Of a stretch of DNA of 10,986 bases, positions 1 through 6,824 are shown piece after piece; position 1 is the stretch's first letter, and each line of letters starts with the position of its first letter. The notes under the pieces are model-generated. The model was given only the letters and a program-made list of their open reading frames with translations. It had not been told where the DNA came from and made no database searches. The translations under genes and the position numbers were made by a program. Source of the DNA: Goniomonas avonlea (taxonomy: Eukaryota > Cryptophyceae > Goniomonadida > Goniomonadaceae); the NCBI GenBank assembly GCA_003573635.1, contig QUTJ01031340.1, positions 1 to 10,986 on the forward strand, given 5' to 3'.

Positions 1-81
1 ACAACATGGTCACACACACACACACACACAAGGTCACTAAATGGTCACACACGTGGTGTTTCTGGTCACAACATTGGTCCG

Positions 82-112
<31 letters not shown>

Positions 113-353
113 AGAGAGAGAGAGTGAGAGTGTGTGTGTGTGTGTGAGGGAGGGAGGGAGAGAGCGGTTGGAAGGTCACAGAGAGTGTGTCTGGTTACAA
201 CATGGGCACACACAGCGAGAGCGATCGAGAGTGTTCCCACACACACACAACACACACACACACACACAGGGTTTCTGGTCGCACACACACAGTGGTACAT
301 GTCCCACACGCGAGAGAGTGTGAGTGTTTCTGGTCGACATGGTCACACGCACA
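1..353. repeat. CA/GA/TG compound satellite with a recurring anchor phrase
   Basis: This is low-complexity dinucleotide sequence. A (CG)n run (80-90) leads into (AC)n (90-113), then (AG)n (113-124), then (TG)n (130-146), and a second (CA)n lies at about 239-268. Between the runs, an anchor close to GTTTCTGGTCACAACATGG recurs in degenerate form at about 57, 187, 270 and 326, and its end is cut off at position 1. The tract is therefore a decayed higher-order satellite and not only simple repeats. Reading frames across it give Thr-His or Cys-Val runs and are not genes. The repeat continues off the left edge of the window. Confidence 0.9.
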
Positions 354-547
354 CAGCGTTTCCGCTGGTGATGGACGTTTCATTGCCCAGGAGACATCCC
401 AATGCCCAACAACGGCGTTTCGAGGGCAACTCAGATTGTCTGGTCATTTACAGCGTTTCCGCTGGTGACGGACGTTTCATTGCCCAGGAGAAATCCCAAT
501 GCCCAACAACGGCGTTTCGAGGGAAACTCAGATTGTACGGTCATTTC
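354..547. repeat. Two-copy 97-bp tandem duplication
   Basis: Positions 354-450 and 451-547 are two head-to-tail copies of a 97-bp unit starting CAGCGTTTCCGCTGGTGA. I see only a handful of substitutions (for example GATGG/GACGG, GAGACATC/GAGAAATC, GGGCAACTC/GGGAAACTC, GTCTGG/GTACGG) and no indels, so the duplication looks fairly recent. Because 97 is not a multiple of three, an open frame changes between copies, which argues against the unit being coding sequence in its present form. It directly abuts the CA satellite. Confidence 0.9.
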
Positions 548-840
548 GAACACATCAGATGGACAAAATTGTCTCTCAGCGAGAAGGCACGCTGGCTCCG
601 GGAGTCCTACGGCCCTGCGAGTGAATGGTCAAACTGGTGCCACAAATTTGTAATCGATTGAGATCAAATTCCTTATCCGTTATAATGTAACCAGCTTGAC
701 CTGTCGCTCCCTATAGCGGGAAACACTCGACCGGGTCACCCTATCTCCTTGGCATGGTCTCAACAGTCCACTAGACGACAGAGTTTGCAAAATGCCAACC
801 CATCGAGAAAGGTACCCACCGACAAACACTCTGATTCACC
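548..840. other. Unassigned stretch between the duplication and the kinase gene
   Basis: No gene could be assigned here. On the plus strand one frame stays open to a TGA at 659-661 and ends in a tryptophan-rich peptide (RWTKLSLSEKARWL, then SEWSNWCHKFVID). This could be the last exon of a gene entering from the left, but I recognise no family and found no supporting splice site. From 662 to 840 I see nothing beyond the 3' flank of the minus-strand kinase gene. Confidence 0.4.
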
Positions 841-2136
841 TCAGTGAACTCCTCGGAGGGCTGCGGAAAAAGTGCAACGACCAACAGCATTCGTACCCAA
901 ACATGTGGGAGAGATTCCGGTGAAACCGGGATGCCCAATCTTGAATCCAGCGAGTCGACAGGCGAACCGCAGAGCAGCCTCAAGCGGTTGGTCCTTGAGC
1001 CGAAGGACTGTGCAATTTCATATCAGTCATGAGCCGAAGGGCTGTGAAAACTCATATCAGTCAGTTGGTCCTTGAGGCGAAGGACTGTGCAAACTCGTAT
1101 CAGTCAGTTGGTCCTTGAGGCGAAGGACTGTGCAAACTCACCATATCAGTCCCCGATCAGAAACTGACAAGACATGACACGGTGGACTGACCTGAAATCA
1201 TCGCAGCTTGAAAGGTATCTCCGGCGCCAATCGTGTCGACAATTTTTGGAGGCGGGAACGCGGGGCTACTGAACTAAAAATGGGAGTGAACCCAAATCGG
1301 CGTGCATCAAAACCAAGCGCACCATTAGGTGATTCTCTATCGCCCAAGCTCCATCGGCACCCCACGCACAAACCAGAATCGTCCTGGTCAGCCTATCAAC
1401 CAAATGGATTAGCATGAGGCAGCGCACCCTTCCTTCGCTTTCGGAACGAAGTCATGCAGAAGTTGCGTCGCCGAATCATAACCCATAATCTTTGCCCATT
1501 CGCGCCCAAAAAAGACTACGTCCGCAAGAGGCACAAGATCCAAAATTCCCTCTCTGTCTTTCTCGATTTCCACAGACACACGAATTTCACCCCTTTCTCG
1601 AACCAGCTGCATCATCCTCGCTGTCTCGATGCAGTTGCGGCCCTCGAAATGAATCCACGAAAAGGGTGACAGATCAACGCGAGAAAAATCTTCAAAACTG
1701 AGCTCTGGCAAATCGCTGCGCTTGAGTTATTGGGAGCACTGAACAATAAAAGAGATACGAACTTGAAATGAGTTATGGTGCGAGAACCATTGGCAGCATT
1801 TAGGGTGATGTAAGAAACCCGAGTCCCCGCAAGCGGTACACACAGATCAGCTTTGACCCCATTTTTCTTGAGATCATCCACTAAGAACTCTGAATTGGCC
1901 GTTTTGGGCACCGCGCCGAGAAACGCGCACTCCACACCCAAAGAGCTCAACACAACCATGGAGTTGCCCGCATTTCCACCTCGTGCATACCGCTGCTCCA
2001 ATATGCGCTGCTCAGAGTCCTCTTCAGGATACTGGGCAACTGTGTTGATGATATCCATGCAAATCATCCCGACACCAAGGACCGCCATCGCGGTCAGCGG
2101 GGTCTGCAGCGGAGAGGCGCGGACGGAAGAACTCAT
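841..2136 (-). CDS. KHK: Ketohexokinase-like PfkB sugar kinase, five exons
   Basis: Predicted ATP-dependent cytosolic sugar kinase; by family, phosphorylation of fructose to fructose-1-phosphate. My exons, in order of transcription, are 2136-1763, 1715-1428, 1383-1323, 1273-1192 and 1007-841. Joined they encode 323 residues, against about 298 in animal ketohexokinase. Both PfkB signatures are present: RGGNAGNS near residue 52 and DTIGAGDTF at about 254-262, with the catalytic Asp at 260. The blocks WIHFEGRN, RVSVEIEK, VLVCAWGADGA-type, FPPPKIVD and ALRFACRLAG follow ketohexokinase order. An in-frame TAG lies upstream of the ATG. Introns 1-3 are 47, 44 and 49 nt; intron 4 is 184 nt and contains a tandem array of 3' splice modules. 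About 23 C-terminal residues after GFTGI are not family-like. Sugar specificity is inferred. It is divergent from the ZZ-finger gene. Confidence 0.85.
987..1152 (-). repeat. Tandem array of 3' splice-site modules in kinase intron 4
   Basis: There are four head-to-tail units at 987-1029, 1030-1063, 1064-1106 and 1107-1152; the standard unit is 43 bp and the second is shortened to 34. Read on the minus strand, each unit has about 22 nt of intron end (CTGACTGAT branch-like box, then TTTGCACAG or close) and about 21 nt matching the start of the last exon (TCCTTCGGCTCAAGGACC). Each thus offers a candidate acceptor: exon starts at 1127, 1084, 1041 and 1007. Only 1007 leaves the protein open. The other three reach an in-frame TGA within about 60-75 nt. 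The array explains why this intron is 184 nt while its neighbours are 44-49. Confidence 0.85.
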
Positions 2137-2313
2137 GATTGGATCCCATATCTACTAGTCACCCTTTTCTATTTTCTATTTTGTCTCTGGCGGTCACGGC
2201 TGTCAAATTGCAAATTGACTGAACTTGACTGATTCGTCGAGTGTCCGGTACAGTAGTGTACATGTCTAGAGCCAACGGGCACAGCATTCGATCCTTTCGA
2301 ACTTTCGTGCAGA
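2137..2313. promoter_or_regulatory. Presumed bidirectional promoter, kinase / ZZ-finger gene
   Basis: These 177 bp separate the start codons of two divergent genes, so both promoters and 5' leaders must lie here. I see an irregular pyrimidine/T stretch at about 2164-2186 (TTTTCTATTTTCTATTTTG on the plus strand) and a short direct repeat around CAAATTG at about 2205-2216. No canonical TATA box is obvious. The promoter role is inferred from position only. Confidence 0.5.
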
Positions 2314-3462
2314 ATGGAGCCGCCGAAATTTTCCGAGGACTTCGCTCGTGAGTTTGAGGGCCGGATCGCGAGATTTCTCGAAACTGATCCTAGCGTTTCA
2401 ACCGCGTGTGAGGAGCTCCGGCATGCGAATGTAGCCTGTGGTTTCACGTGCAACAGCTGTGGGACGTCTCCGCCTAATGCTTCGATCGCGTACCAGTGTC
2501 GCCAGTGCGCGGAGTTCGACGTGTGTGCGCAATGCAAGGCGACCCGAACAGACTTTGGTAATTCTGGACATGAAGCCAGCCACGAGCTGGTTGAGGTTGA
2601 CATTCGTTTCCCACCCGTCATCCACGGCCCGGACGTCTTGGGCTTCGAGCGATTCATCTTCGGCGCTCACACTTCCTCAATAACTGCCGAGGAGCTCCAG
2701 CGGTTCAATATCCCTCTAGATGTCAACCCGTTTCCGTTCCTCTTGGAGCAAATGATGTTTTACCGGAGTCGGGATCCAGATTTTCAGACACTGATGAAGG
2801 TCCGTGACTTCCTCACCACGACACGCACTCACTATCCGCCTCCAGTCTCGGATCCTGCGGCTTATCACTGAATGCACGGGTGTCGAAGATGTGCCGTAAG
2901 TACTTTTTTGTCTTTGGTTGCGGAGTTGACGGGCTGTTGCAGGTGGGACGTCCTCCCCACAGTTCAAGAACATCTTGACTTCGATGTAAAGCTCGGCGAT
3001 TCCCTCAACGACCATGATTTCCAAACTGAGATAAACAAGCTGCTTGACGACGAGCGCGCGGGACCACCCCCTGAGAGAATCCGAAAGATCGAGACCATGA
3101 TGTGTGAACGGGAGGCCGAGGTAAGCTTTTCCTTGCGATGCAGCAATGATCACTCGTTGATACGTCGCAGATGTGTGAACGGCGAGGGTTCGCTCCTGGT
3201 TATAAGGGTGTGGTGCAATTGAAAGCAATCGCGTTGTTCTTGTTCGAAACTGCCATTGGAAGCTACCATCCTCAAGCTGACGGAGCGGGGATCCGAGCAG
3301 GTGCAGAGTCATTTTTCCATCCAAGATCTGTCTTTTCTCACACCTGCCACAGGAGTGGCCAAGGCTGCCATCCGAGAGCGCATTGGAAGAAAGTTCTTCG
3401 CGGTTGTGCCACCACCACCGCCTCCTGGTCCTCCTCCTCCGGAGCAGCTGGATCAGCGCTAA
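2314..3462 (+). CDS. ZZ-type zinc-finger protein with proline-rich C-terminus, five exons
   Basis: Function unknown. Exons 2314-2799, 2846-2895, 2943-3120, 3171-3207 and 3263-3462 join to 316 residues. Introns are 46, 47, 50 and 55 nt. Residues 46-90 form a ZZ finger: C46-x2-C49, C62-x2-C65-x5-C71-x2-C74, then H86-x3-H90. ZZ fingers usually mediate protein contacts. A helical region follows (ITAEELQRFNIP, then LRLITECTGVEDVPWDVLP), then a charged stretch, then a proline tract (VVPPPPPPGPPPPEQ) at the end. Without splicing, exon 1 reads into a stop at 2869-2871, so removal of intron 1 (GTCCGT donor) is needed for the full protein. Exon 4's donor is the least certain; GTTATA at 3199 is an in-phase alternative that removes four residues. 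I know no family with this whole architecture. Confidence 0.75.
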
Positions 3463-3780
3463 TCTCTTAATTGACTCTATTATGTTGATCTATTCGACAT
3501 CTAGCCTGGGGCTGTTTTGGCTTGGTCCGCACATACATACGCTTTGTCCAACCGAATTAAACAACGCGTTGTTTGCCATTTCATTTGCCAACCTGACTGG
3601 GCCAAATAGAGCTGTTATCGGATGGAACTATTATTTATTGACATGCTTTCAACACCCCCAACTTATCTTGTCATGATGTTGAAATTGCGTGTCCTACTTC
3701 CCTTGCTTGATGCCGACCTTGAATGATGGCCGCCGATGATACCAAATTTTTACACGTGCAAGAACTGTGAGTGACGGAAA
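3463..3780. other. Convergent intergenic region
   Basis: These 318 bp lie between the stop codons of the ZZ-finger gene (plus) and the SAP30-like gene (minus), so they hold both 3' untranslated regions. Composition is more AT-rich than in the genes. I see no AATAAA signal that I would defend, no RNA gene and no convincing coding exon. Confidence 0.5.
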
Positions 3781-4508
3781 CTAAAAGGTCTCGGACATCG
3801 AGGAGTCGAATCTGGACCCACGGATGTGCTTCAACACCCGCACGAATGACTGCGAGGAGCATCCGTGTCAGCATAACGCTCTCTGGACTCGCTGCCAAAG
3901 CTACCTTGATGGTTCTGACCTCGTCCACGCGATAGGCAGCGAAGTGCCGGGCGACATCACTCACAAGCTCTGGACGATACACGTTAACGCTACACGAGGA
4001 AGCGAGAGGGCAAACAGCGACACCTTCTTTCGTAACGCTTGTTCGCGCAGGAAGCCGAAAATGCCGCTTGTACCTGTCGGCGCTCGTGAGCACATGGACA
4101 AAAAGGCGTGAACGTACTTGCGCAGAGTGGCCATTTCGAGTCTGCCCAAATTCACAGACTGTGACGAGTTAGCATCAGCAAAGAACGCGCCGCCTCCCAC
4201 CAGTTCGGGCATTTTGCTTGGGGGTTTCATCTCCTTGAACTTGTCCACGCCGTTGGAATGCTGAGTTCTCTGAGAAAGACCAGGCTGCGGTGTTTGTTGG
4301 GTATTTGAATTATCATTATACTCTAACTCTTGGGTTACCTTTGGTCTCCGAGGGCGGCTCGCAGCTGTAGACGAGGTCAGTACGTCACAGAATGGATGAA
4401 CCAAGACTGACCTCGAGAAGCCTCGCTGTCGCGATCACGGGCTGCAACGTAAGGTCAGTAAAACCATACAATGGGGGGGATATTTAAGATGGAAACAACT
4501 CGGGACAT
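3781..4508 (-). CDS. SAP30: SAP30-like Sin3-binding protein
   Basis: Predicted nuclear subunit of a Sin3/histone-deacetylase corepressor complex. Firm exons are 4364-4118, 4073-4024, 3969-3905 and 3849-3781, separated by introns of 44, 54 and 55 nt. They give the SAP30 Sin3-binding domain in order: VNLGRLEMATLRKYKRHF, RLPARTSVTKEELVSDVARH, FAAYRVDEVRTIKSFVRVLK, and a short tail ending SSMSETF. This fits the family pattern (L..LE..TLR.Y...F.L, then LV..V..HF....VDE..T). The 5' end is tentative: ATG at 4508-4506, exon 4508-4470, a 48-nt intron, exon 4421-4412 and a 47-nt intron, giving 159 residues. An alternative second exon is 4441-4412 with an unfound upstream start. Region 4285-4338 (GT..AG, 54 nt, AT-rich, in frame) may be a further intron, which would give 141 residues. 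Confidence 0.75.
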
Positions 4509-4974
4509 GGCAGAAACGACGCACTTCTCTCTCGCTCGGGTCGTGTCTGCGAGGAAACGGTCAATCTCAAGCACTCAGCACAATCTCGCGAACCTTCTTC
4601 CTATCAGACTCTTTGTAGACGGGCGGAGTGCCTGACGAGCGACTGTGGCACGATAAGAAAGGGGACAACGCGCGGGGAGCGCACCTCGGAAACTTGACCA
4701 TCTGAACTCACAGCGTCTTGAAACTTTTTGGTCACCGACGCACGACGATTCGCTCGTTGGAGACAAACAGCAGCCCCACCAACGTATGGTATCGTCGAGT
4801 TACTGCCACTAACGAGCCATTTGCCTTGCATGTGGGCCCTTGCTGGTTCTTCTTATTCCGTGAGATCAATGCGTCTGAGAGCCCCGTTCTTCCTGTCTCC
4901 AGGTTCTGTGTGAAGTGCTTCAAGAGGTGTTGACACTTGACATTCGAACCACCAGTCCCAGTGACCATTCCTCT

Positions 4975-4978
<4 letters not shown>
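4509..4978. other. Unassigned stretch upstream of the SAP30-like gene
   Basis: No gene can be assigned. Several minus-strand frames are open (about 4604-4930), with peptides such as SDALISRNKKNQQGPTC and VSRRFARQALRPSTKSL. A good GT..AG pair also exists there: GTGAGT donor at about 4711 and a pyrimidine-rich acceptor ending TGCCACAG at about 4643. This could be 5' exons of the SAP30-like gene or a separate small gene. No family is recognised, so no CDS is called. Confidence 0.35.

Positions 4979-5026
<48 letters not shown>
4979..5026. repeat. Perfect (CA)24 microsatellite
   Basis: An uninterrupted CA dinucleotide run of 48 nt marks the left edge of the repeat island. Its perfection suggests it is young or length-unstable compared with the interrupted runs that follow. 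Confidence 0.97.
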
Positions 5027-5028
<2 letters not shown>

Positions 5029-5099
5029 CCTCCCTCGACCCAATCACCGTTCTCTGCCCACTCCAGGTCGGCCCAGCTCTGACCCCCTGCTATGGCAGG

Positions 5100-5635
5100 T
5101 GAGGACGCACACGCCCACGCACACACGCACAGGCACTCTGTGTCCCAGACACCCACCCACACCCACACCCACACGGGCCGCACCCACTCTCTCACACACT
5201 CACTCACGCACTGTGAGTGTGTTGCTTGTTGATTCTCTCTCACGTGGCCGCTCAGCGGTTCCTGAATGGCTTGAATCCTCTCTCACTGTCACACACACAC
5301 ACACATACCCACATGGCCTCAATATGATATCAACTCGTTATTTCTTTCCTGTTTCAGCAGCACACTCACACGTACATGCACACGCTCTCACACACGCGCA
5401 TACACGCTCTCTCACTCGCTCACTCGCACTCTCGCACACTCGCACTCACTCTATCTAGCTCCCTCCCCTCACCTGAGTCACCTCGTGCTGTGGCTTACCC
5501 TTGTTCACACACAAATGCCCTTCGGCCCCCACACTCTCTCACTTACTCACACGCTGTGTCACAAGGACGCATACAAGTCTCTCACAGTCGCACATAGACA
5601 CTCTCACACACCCACACTCACAGAGGGGGGTGTTG
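5100..5635. repeat. Interrupted CA/CCCA/CTCA satellite
   Basis: A C/A/T-rich strand with alternating CACA, CCCACA (about 5148-5176) and CTCACT/CTCGCA runs (about 5359-5455 and 5527-5625). Short unique pieces interrupt it at 5226-5290, 5305-5358 and 5456-5515. Long open frames across it (Thr-His-Ser-rich) are products of composition. One copy of the hairpin-bearing repeat lies at about 5244-5288. Confidence 0.85.
5244..5288 (-). repeat. Hairpin-bearing interspersed repeat, copy 1
   Basis: Read on the minus strand: GAGAGAGGATTCAAGCC, then ATTCAGGAA, then a short hairpin (CCGC-TGA-GCGG) at 5248-5258. The 29 bases 5256-5284 recur without change at 6613-6641. The ATTCAAGC core and the 3' hairpin define the family. 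Confidence 0.75.
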
Positions 5636-5682
5636 TTGGCCGCACAGAGGTTTCCAGGATGTTTGAATAAACTCTCTGTCAC
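5636..5682 (-). repeat. Hairpin-bearing interspersed repeat, copy 2 (decayed stem)
   Basis: Read on the minus strand: GACAGAGAGTTTATTCAAAC, then ATCCTGGAAACC, then a decayed stem region ending GCGGCC. It is the inverted counterpart of the copy at 6144-6190, sharing TTTATTCAA, ATCCTGGAA and the GCGGCC end. Confidence 0.65.
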
Positions 5683-5908
5683 TCACTCACTCTCTTTCAT
5701 ACACTCAACCTTTTCACGTTAACCATTAGTTCTGGGGCAGGCCAGACCTCCATAAACTGTCGACTGCGTTAAGCCTATAAGTAGTACTCTGGACGTCCTC
5801 TGGGGAAGTTGCATGACACTAGTATGTGTGCACATATGTTAATCAGAGGTTAACTTCGTAAGCTGTTCTGTGCAGTATTCATCCCACCTTTCTTAAATTC
5901 TTCACACA
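5683..5908. other. Unique sequence within the repeat island
   Basis: About 225 bp of non-repetitive sequence inside the island. I see no open frame of interest, no tRNA and no family-like peptide. A small palindromic piece occurs near 5828-5840 (GTGCACATATG). Confidence 0.4.
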
Positions 5909-5990
5909 AGGGGGGGGGGAGAGAGAGGGAGAGAGCGAGAGATTATTCAAGCACCTAGGAGGAACTTAGAGGATTCAAGCCATTCAGCAC
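5909..5990 (+). repeat. G/GA tract plus partial repeat copies 3a and 3b
   Basis: A poly-G run (about 5910-5919) followed by GA repeats leads into ATTATTCAAGCACCTAGGAG (copy 3a, cut before its hairpin). That is followed directly by GAGGATTCAAGCCATTCAG (copy 3b, also without hairpin). The order, GA tract then ATTCAAGC core, is the same as in the full copies. Confidence 0.7.
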
Positions 5991-6143
5991 TCTGGGAATC
6001 AATGAGCGATATTGCAGCCACAGCCTGCAAAGCACCACCAGCACTGGCAAGATTGTGGATGCTTGAACATAATATATGAGCTCTCTGCTCTCTCTTTGTG
6101 TGAAGCCCGAGAGCCCTATATTTGACCGATCAATGCTCACAAT

Positions 6144-6187
6144 AGAGAGAGAGAGTTTATTCAAGCATCCTGGAAGCCGCGGAGCGG

Positions 6188-6190
<3 letters not shown>
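6144..6190 (+). repeat. Hairpin-bearing interspersed repeat, copy 4
   Basis: GA tract, TTTATTCAAGCATCCTGGAA, then a perfect 5-bp hairpin GCCGC-GGA-GCGGC at 6176-6188, immediately followed by a long (AG)n run. This is the GC-stem variant of the family. Confidence 0.8.
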
Positions 6191-6239
<49 letters not shown>

Positions 6240-6290
6240 AAGAGAGAGAGAGATCATTCAGAGGGAGAGATCATTCAGAGAGAGAGAGAG
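6191..6290 (+). repeat. (AG)n microsatellite with ATCATTCAG interruptions
   Basis: A near-perfect 47-nt AG run (6191-6237) is followed by shorter GA runs separated by two copies of AGATCATTCAGAG (about 6251-6279). The interruptions may be remnants of the ATTCAAGC core. The strand is almost pure purine from 6189 to 6250. Confidence 0.9.
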
Positions 6291-6345
6291 TATTCAAGCA
6301 CCTAGGAAGCTGCAGAGCAGCCACAGATCCGTACAAGCCACACAC
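6285..6345 (+). repeat. Hairpin-bearing interspersed repeat, copy 5
   Basis: GAGAG, TATTCAAGCACCTAGGAA, then a perfect hairpin GCTGC-AGA-GCAGC at 6309-6321, then CACAGATCCGTA and a (CA)n run. Compared with copy 4, the third stem pair is T-A in place of C-G, so both sides changed together. It forms the left arm of an inverted repeat with copy 7. Confidence 0.85.
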
Positions 6346-6405
6346 ACACACACAGAGAGAGAGGATTCAGGAACTGCTGAGCGAGCGAGCGAGTGAGAGA
6401 GAATA
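6340..6405 (+). repeat. (CA)n(GA)n with decayed repeat copy 6
   Basis: CACACACACACAGAGAGAGA leads into GGATTCAGGAACTGCTGAGC and GCGAGCGAG. It resembles copy 1 with the AAGCCATTC piece deleted and a weakened stem (CTGC-TGA-GCGA). Confidence 0.6.
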
Positions 6406-6532
6406 AAGGAACAAATTATGAATACCCACTTTTTTCGTCACGCACTCTTCTTGTCTTCTTGTCTTCTGTTATCTCTACCCCTGGCTTCCTCCCTCCCCTC
6501 TCTCTCCTTCTCCCCTCTCCTTCTCCCTCCTG
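6406..6532. other. Pyrimidine-rich spacer between the inverted arms
   Basis: It starts with a short AT-rich piece (ATAAAGGAACAAATTATGAA). A CTTCTTGTCTT-type stretch and a C/T-only tract (about 6489-6532) follow. No gene or RNA is seen. Confidence 0.5.
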
Positions 6533-6539
6533 CTCCTAG

Positions 6540-6596
6540 GCAGATCTACGGATCTGTGGCTGCTCTGCAGCTCCTAGGTGCTTGAATACTGTCTCT
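6540..6596 (-). repeat. Hairpin-bearing interspersed repeat, copy 7 (inverted partner of copy 5)
   Basis: On the minus strand this reads TATTCAAGCACCTAGGAG, then the hairpin GCTGC-AGA-GCAGC (6559-6571), then CACAGATCCGTA. Positions 6547-6588 match 6291-6333 in inverted orientation with a single one-base indel. The GC and AT content of the stem is as in copy 5, consistent with local inverted duplication. Confidence 0.85.
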
Positions 6597-6692
6597 CAGA
6601 GTCTCTCTCTCTCGGTTCCTGAATGGCTTGAATCCTCTCTCTCTCTGAACCCCCCTCCCTCTCTCCCCCCACCGCTCTCTCTCTCTCTCTCT
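6597..6692 (-). repeat. (CT)n tract with repeat copy 8
   Basis: On the minus strand: GA tract, GGATTCAAGCCATTCAGGAA, CCGA, then GA repeats again. It keeps the core but has lost the hairpin, which is replaced by GA repeat. 6613-6641 is identical to 5256-5284. C/T tracts continue to about 6692. Confidence 0.8.
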
Positions 6693-6824
6693 GAAACAGT
6701 AGTCAAAGAACAATTGGAAATGTGTGGCAAGAGACGGAACGTGTCCAAGAAGGTTGTGTAGACAGAACGAGTTCCTTCCACGTAGTACATATTTTTATAC
6801 GGAACTTGGTGGTCTCGTTGTCAG

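Noticed and set aside
6-468. Open frames of 60-175 codons in the first 470 bp
   Set aside because: They consist of Thr-His, Arg-Glu-Ser or Cys-Val runs from dinucleotide repeats, occur on both strands, and change frame across the 97-bp duplication.
987-1152. CRISPR-like array of about 43-bp repeats
   Set aside because: The units are head to tail without unique spacers and lie across an intron-exon border of a eukaryotic gene.
1208-2158. Plus-strand open frames opposite the kinase gene
   Set aside because: They are shadows of the minus-strand kinase exons, which carry both PfkB signatures and phase-consistent introns.
2314-2871. ZZ-finger gene as a single 185-residue exon
   Set aside because: Splicing out 2800-2845 continues the protein smoothly into downstream exons with phase-consistent borders; the stop at 2869-2871 is out of frame in the spliced message.
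5148-5176. CCCACA-type runs resembling yeast-like telomere repeats
   Set aside because: Short, irregular, internal to the window and flanked by ordinary genes on both sides; explained by decayed CA repeat.
4937-5722. Several His/Thr/Ser-rich open frames in the repeat island
   Set aside because: CA and CT repeats lack stop codons in several frames; there is no domain, and the Ser/His/Thr composition follows the repeat.
5244-6660. A protein-coding transposon in the repeat island
   Set aside because: No transposase, reverse transcriptase or integrase motif in any frame, and no terminal repeats bounding a coding unit; only short repeats are supported.
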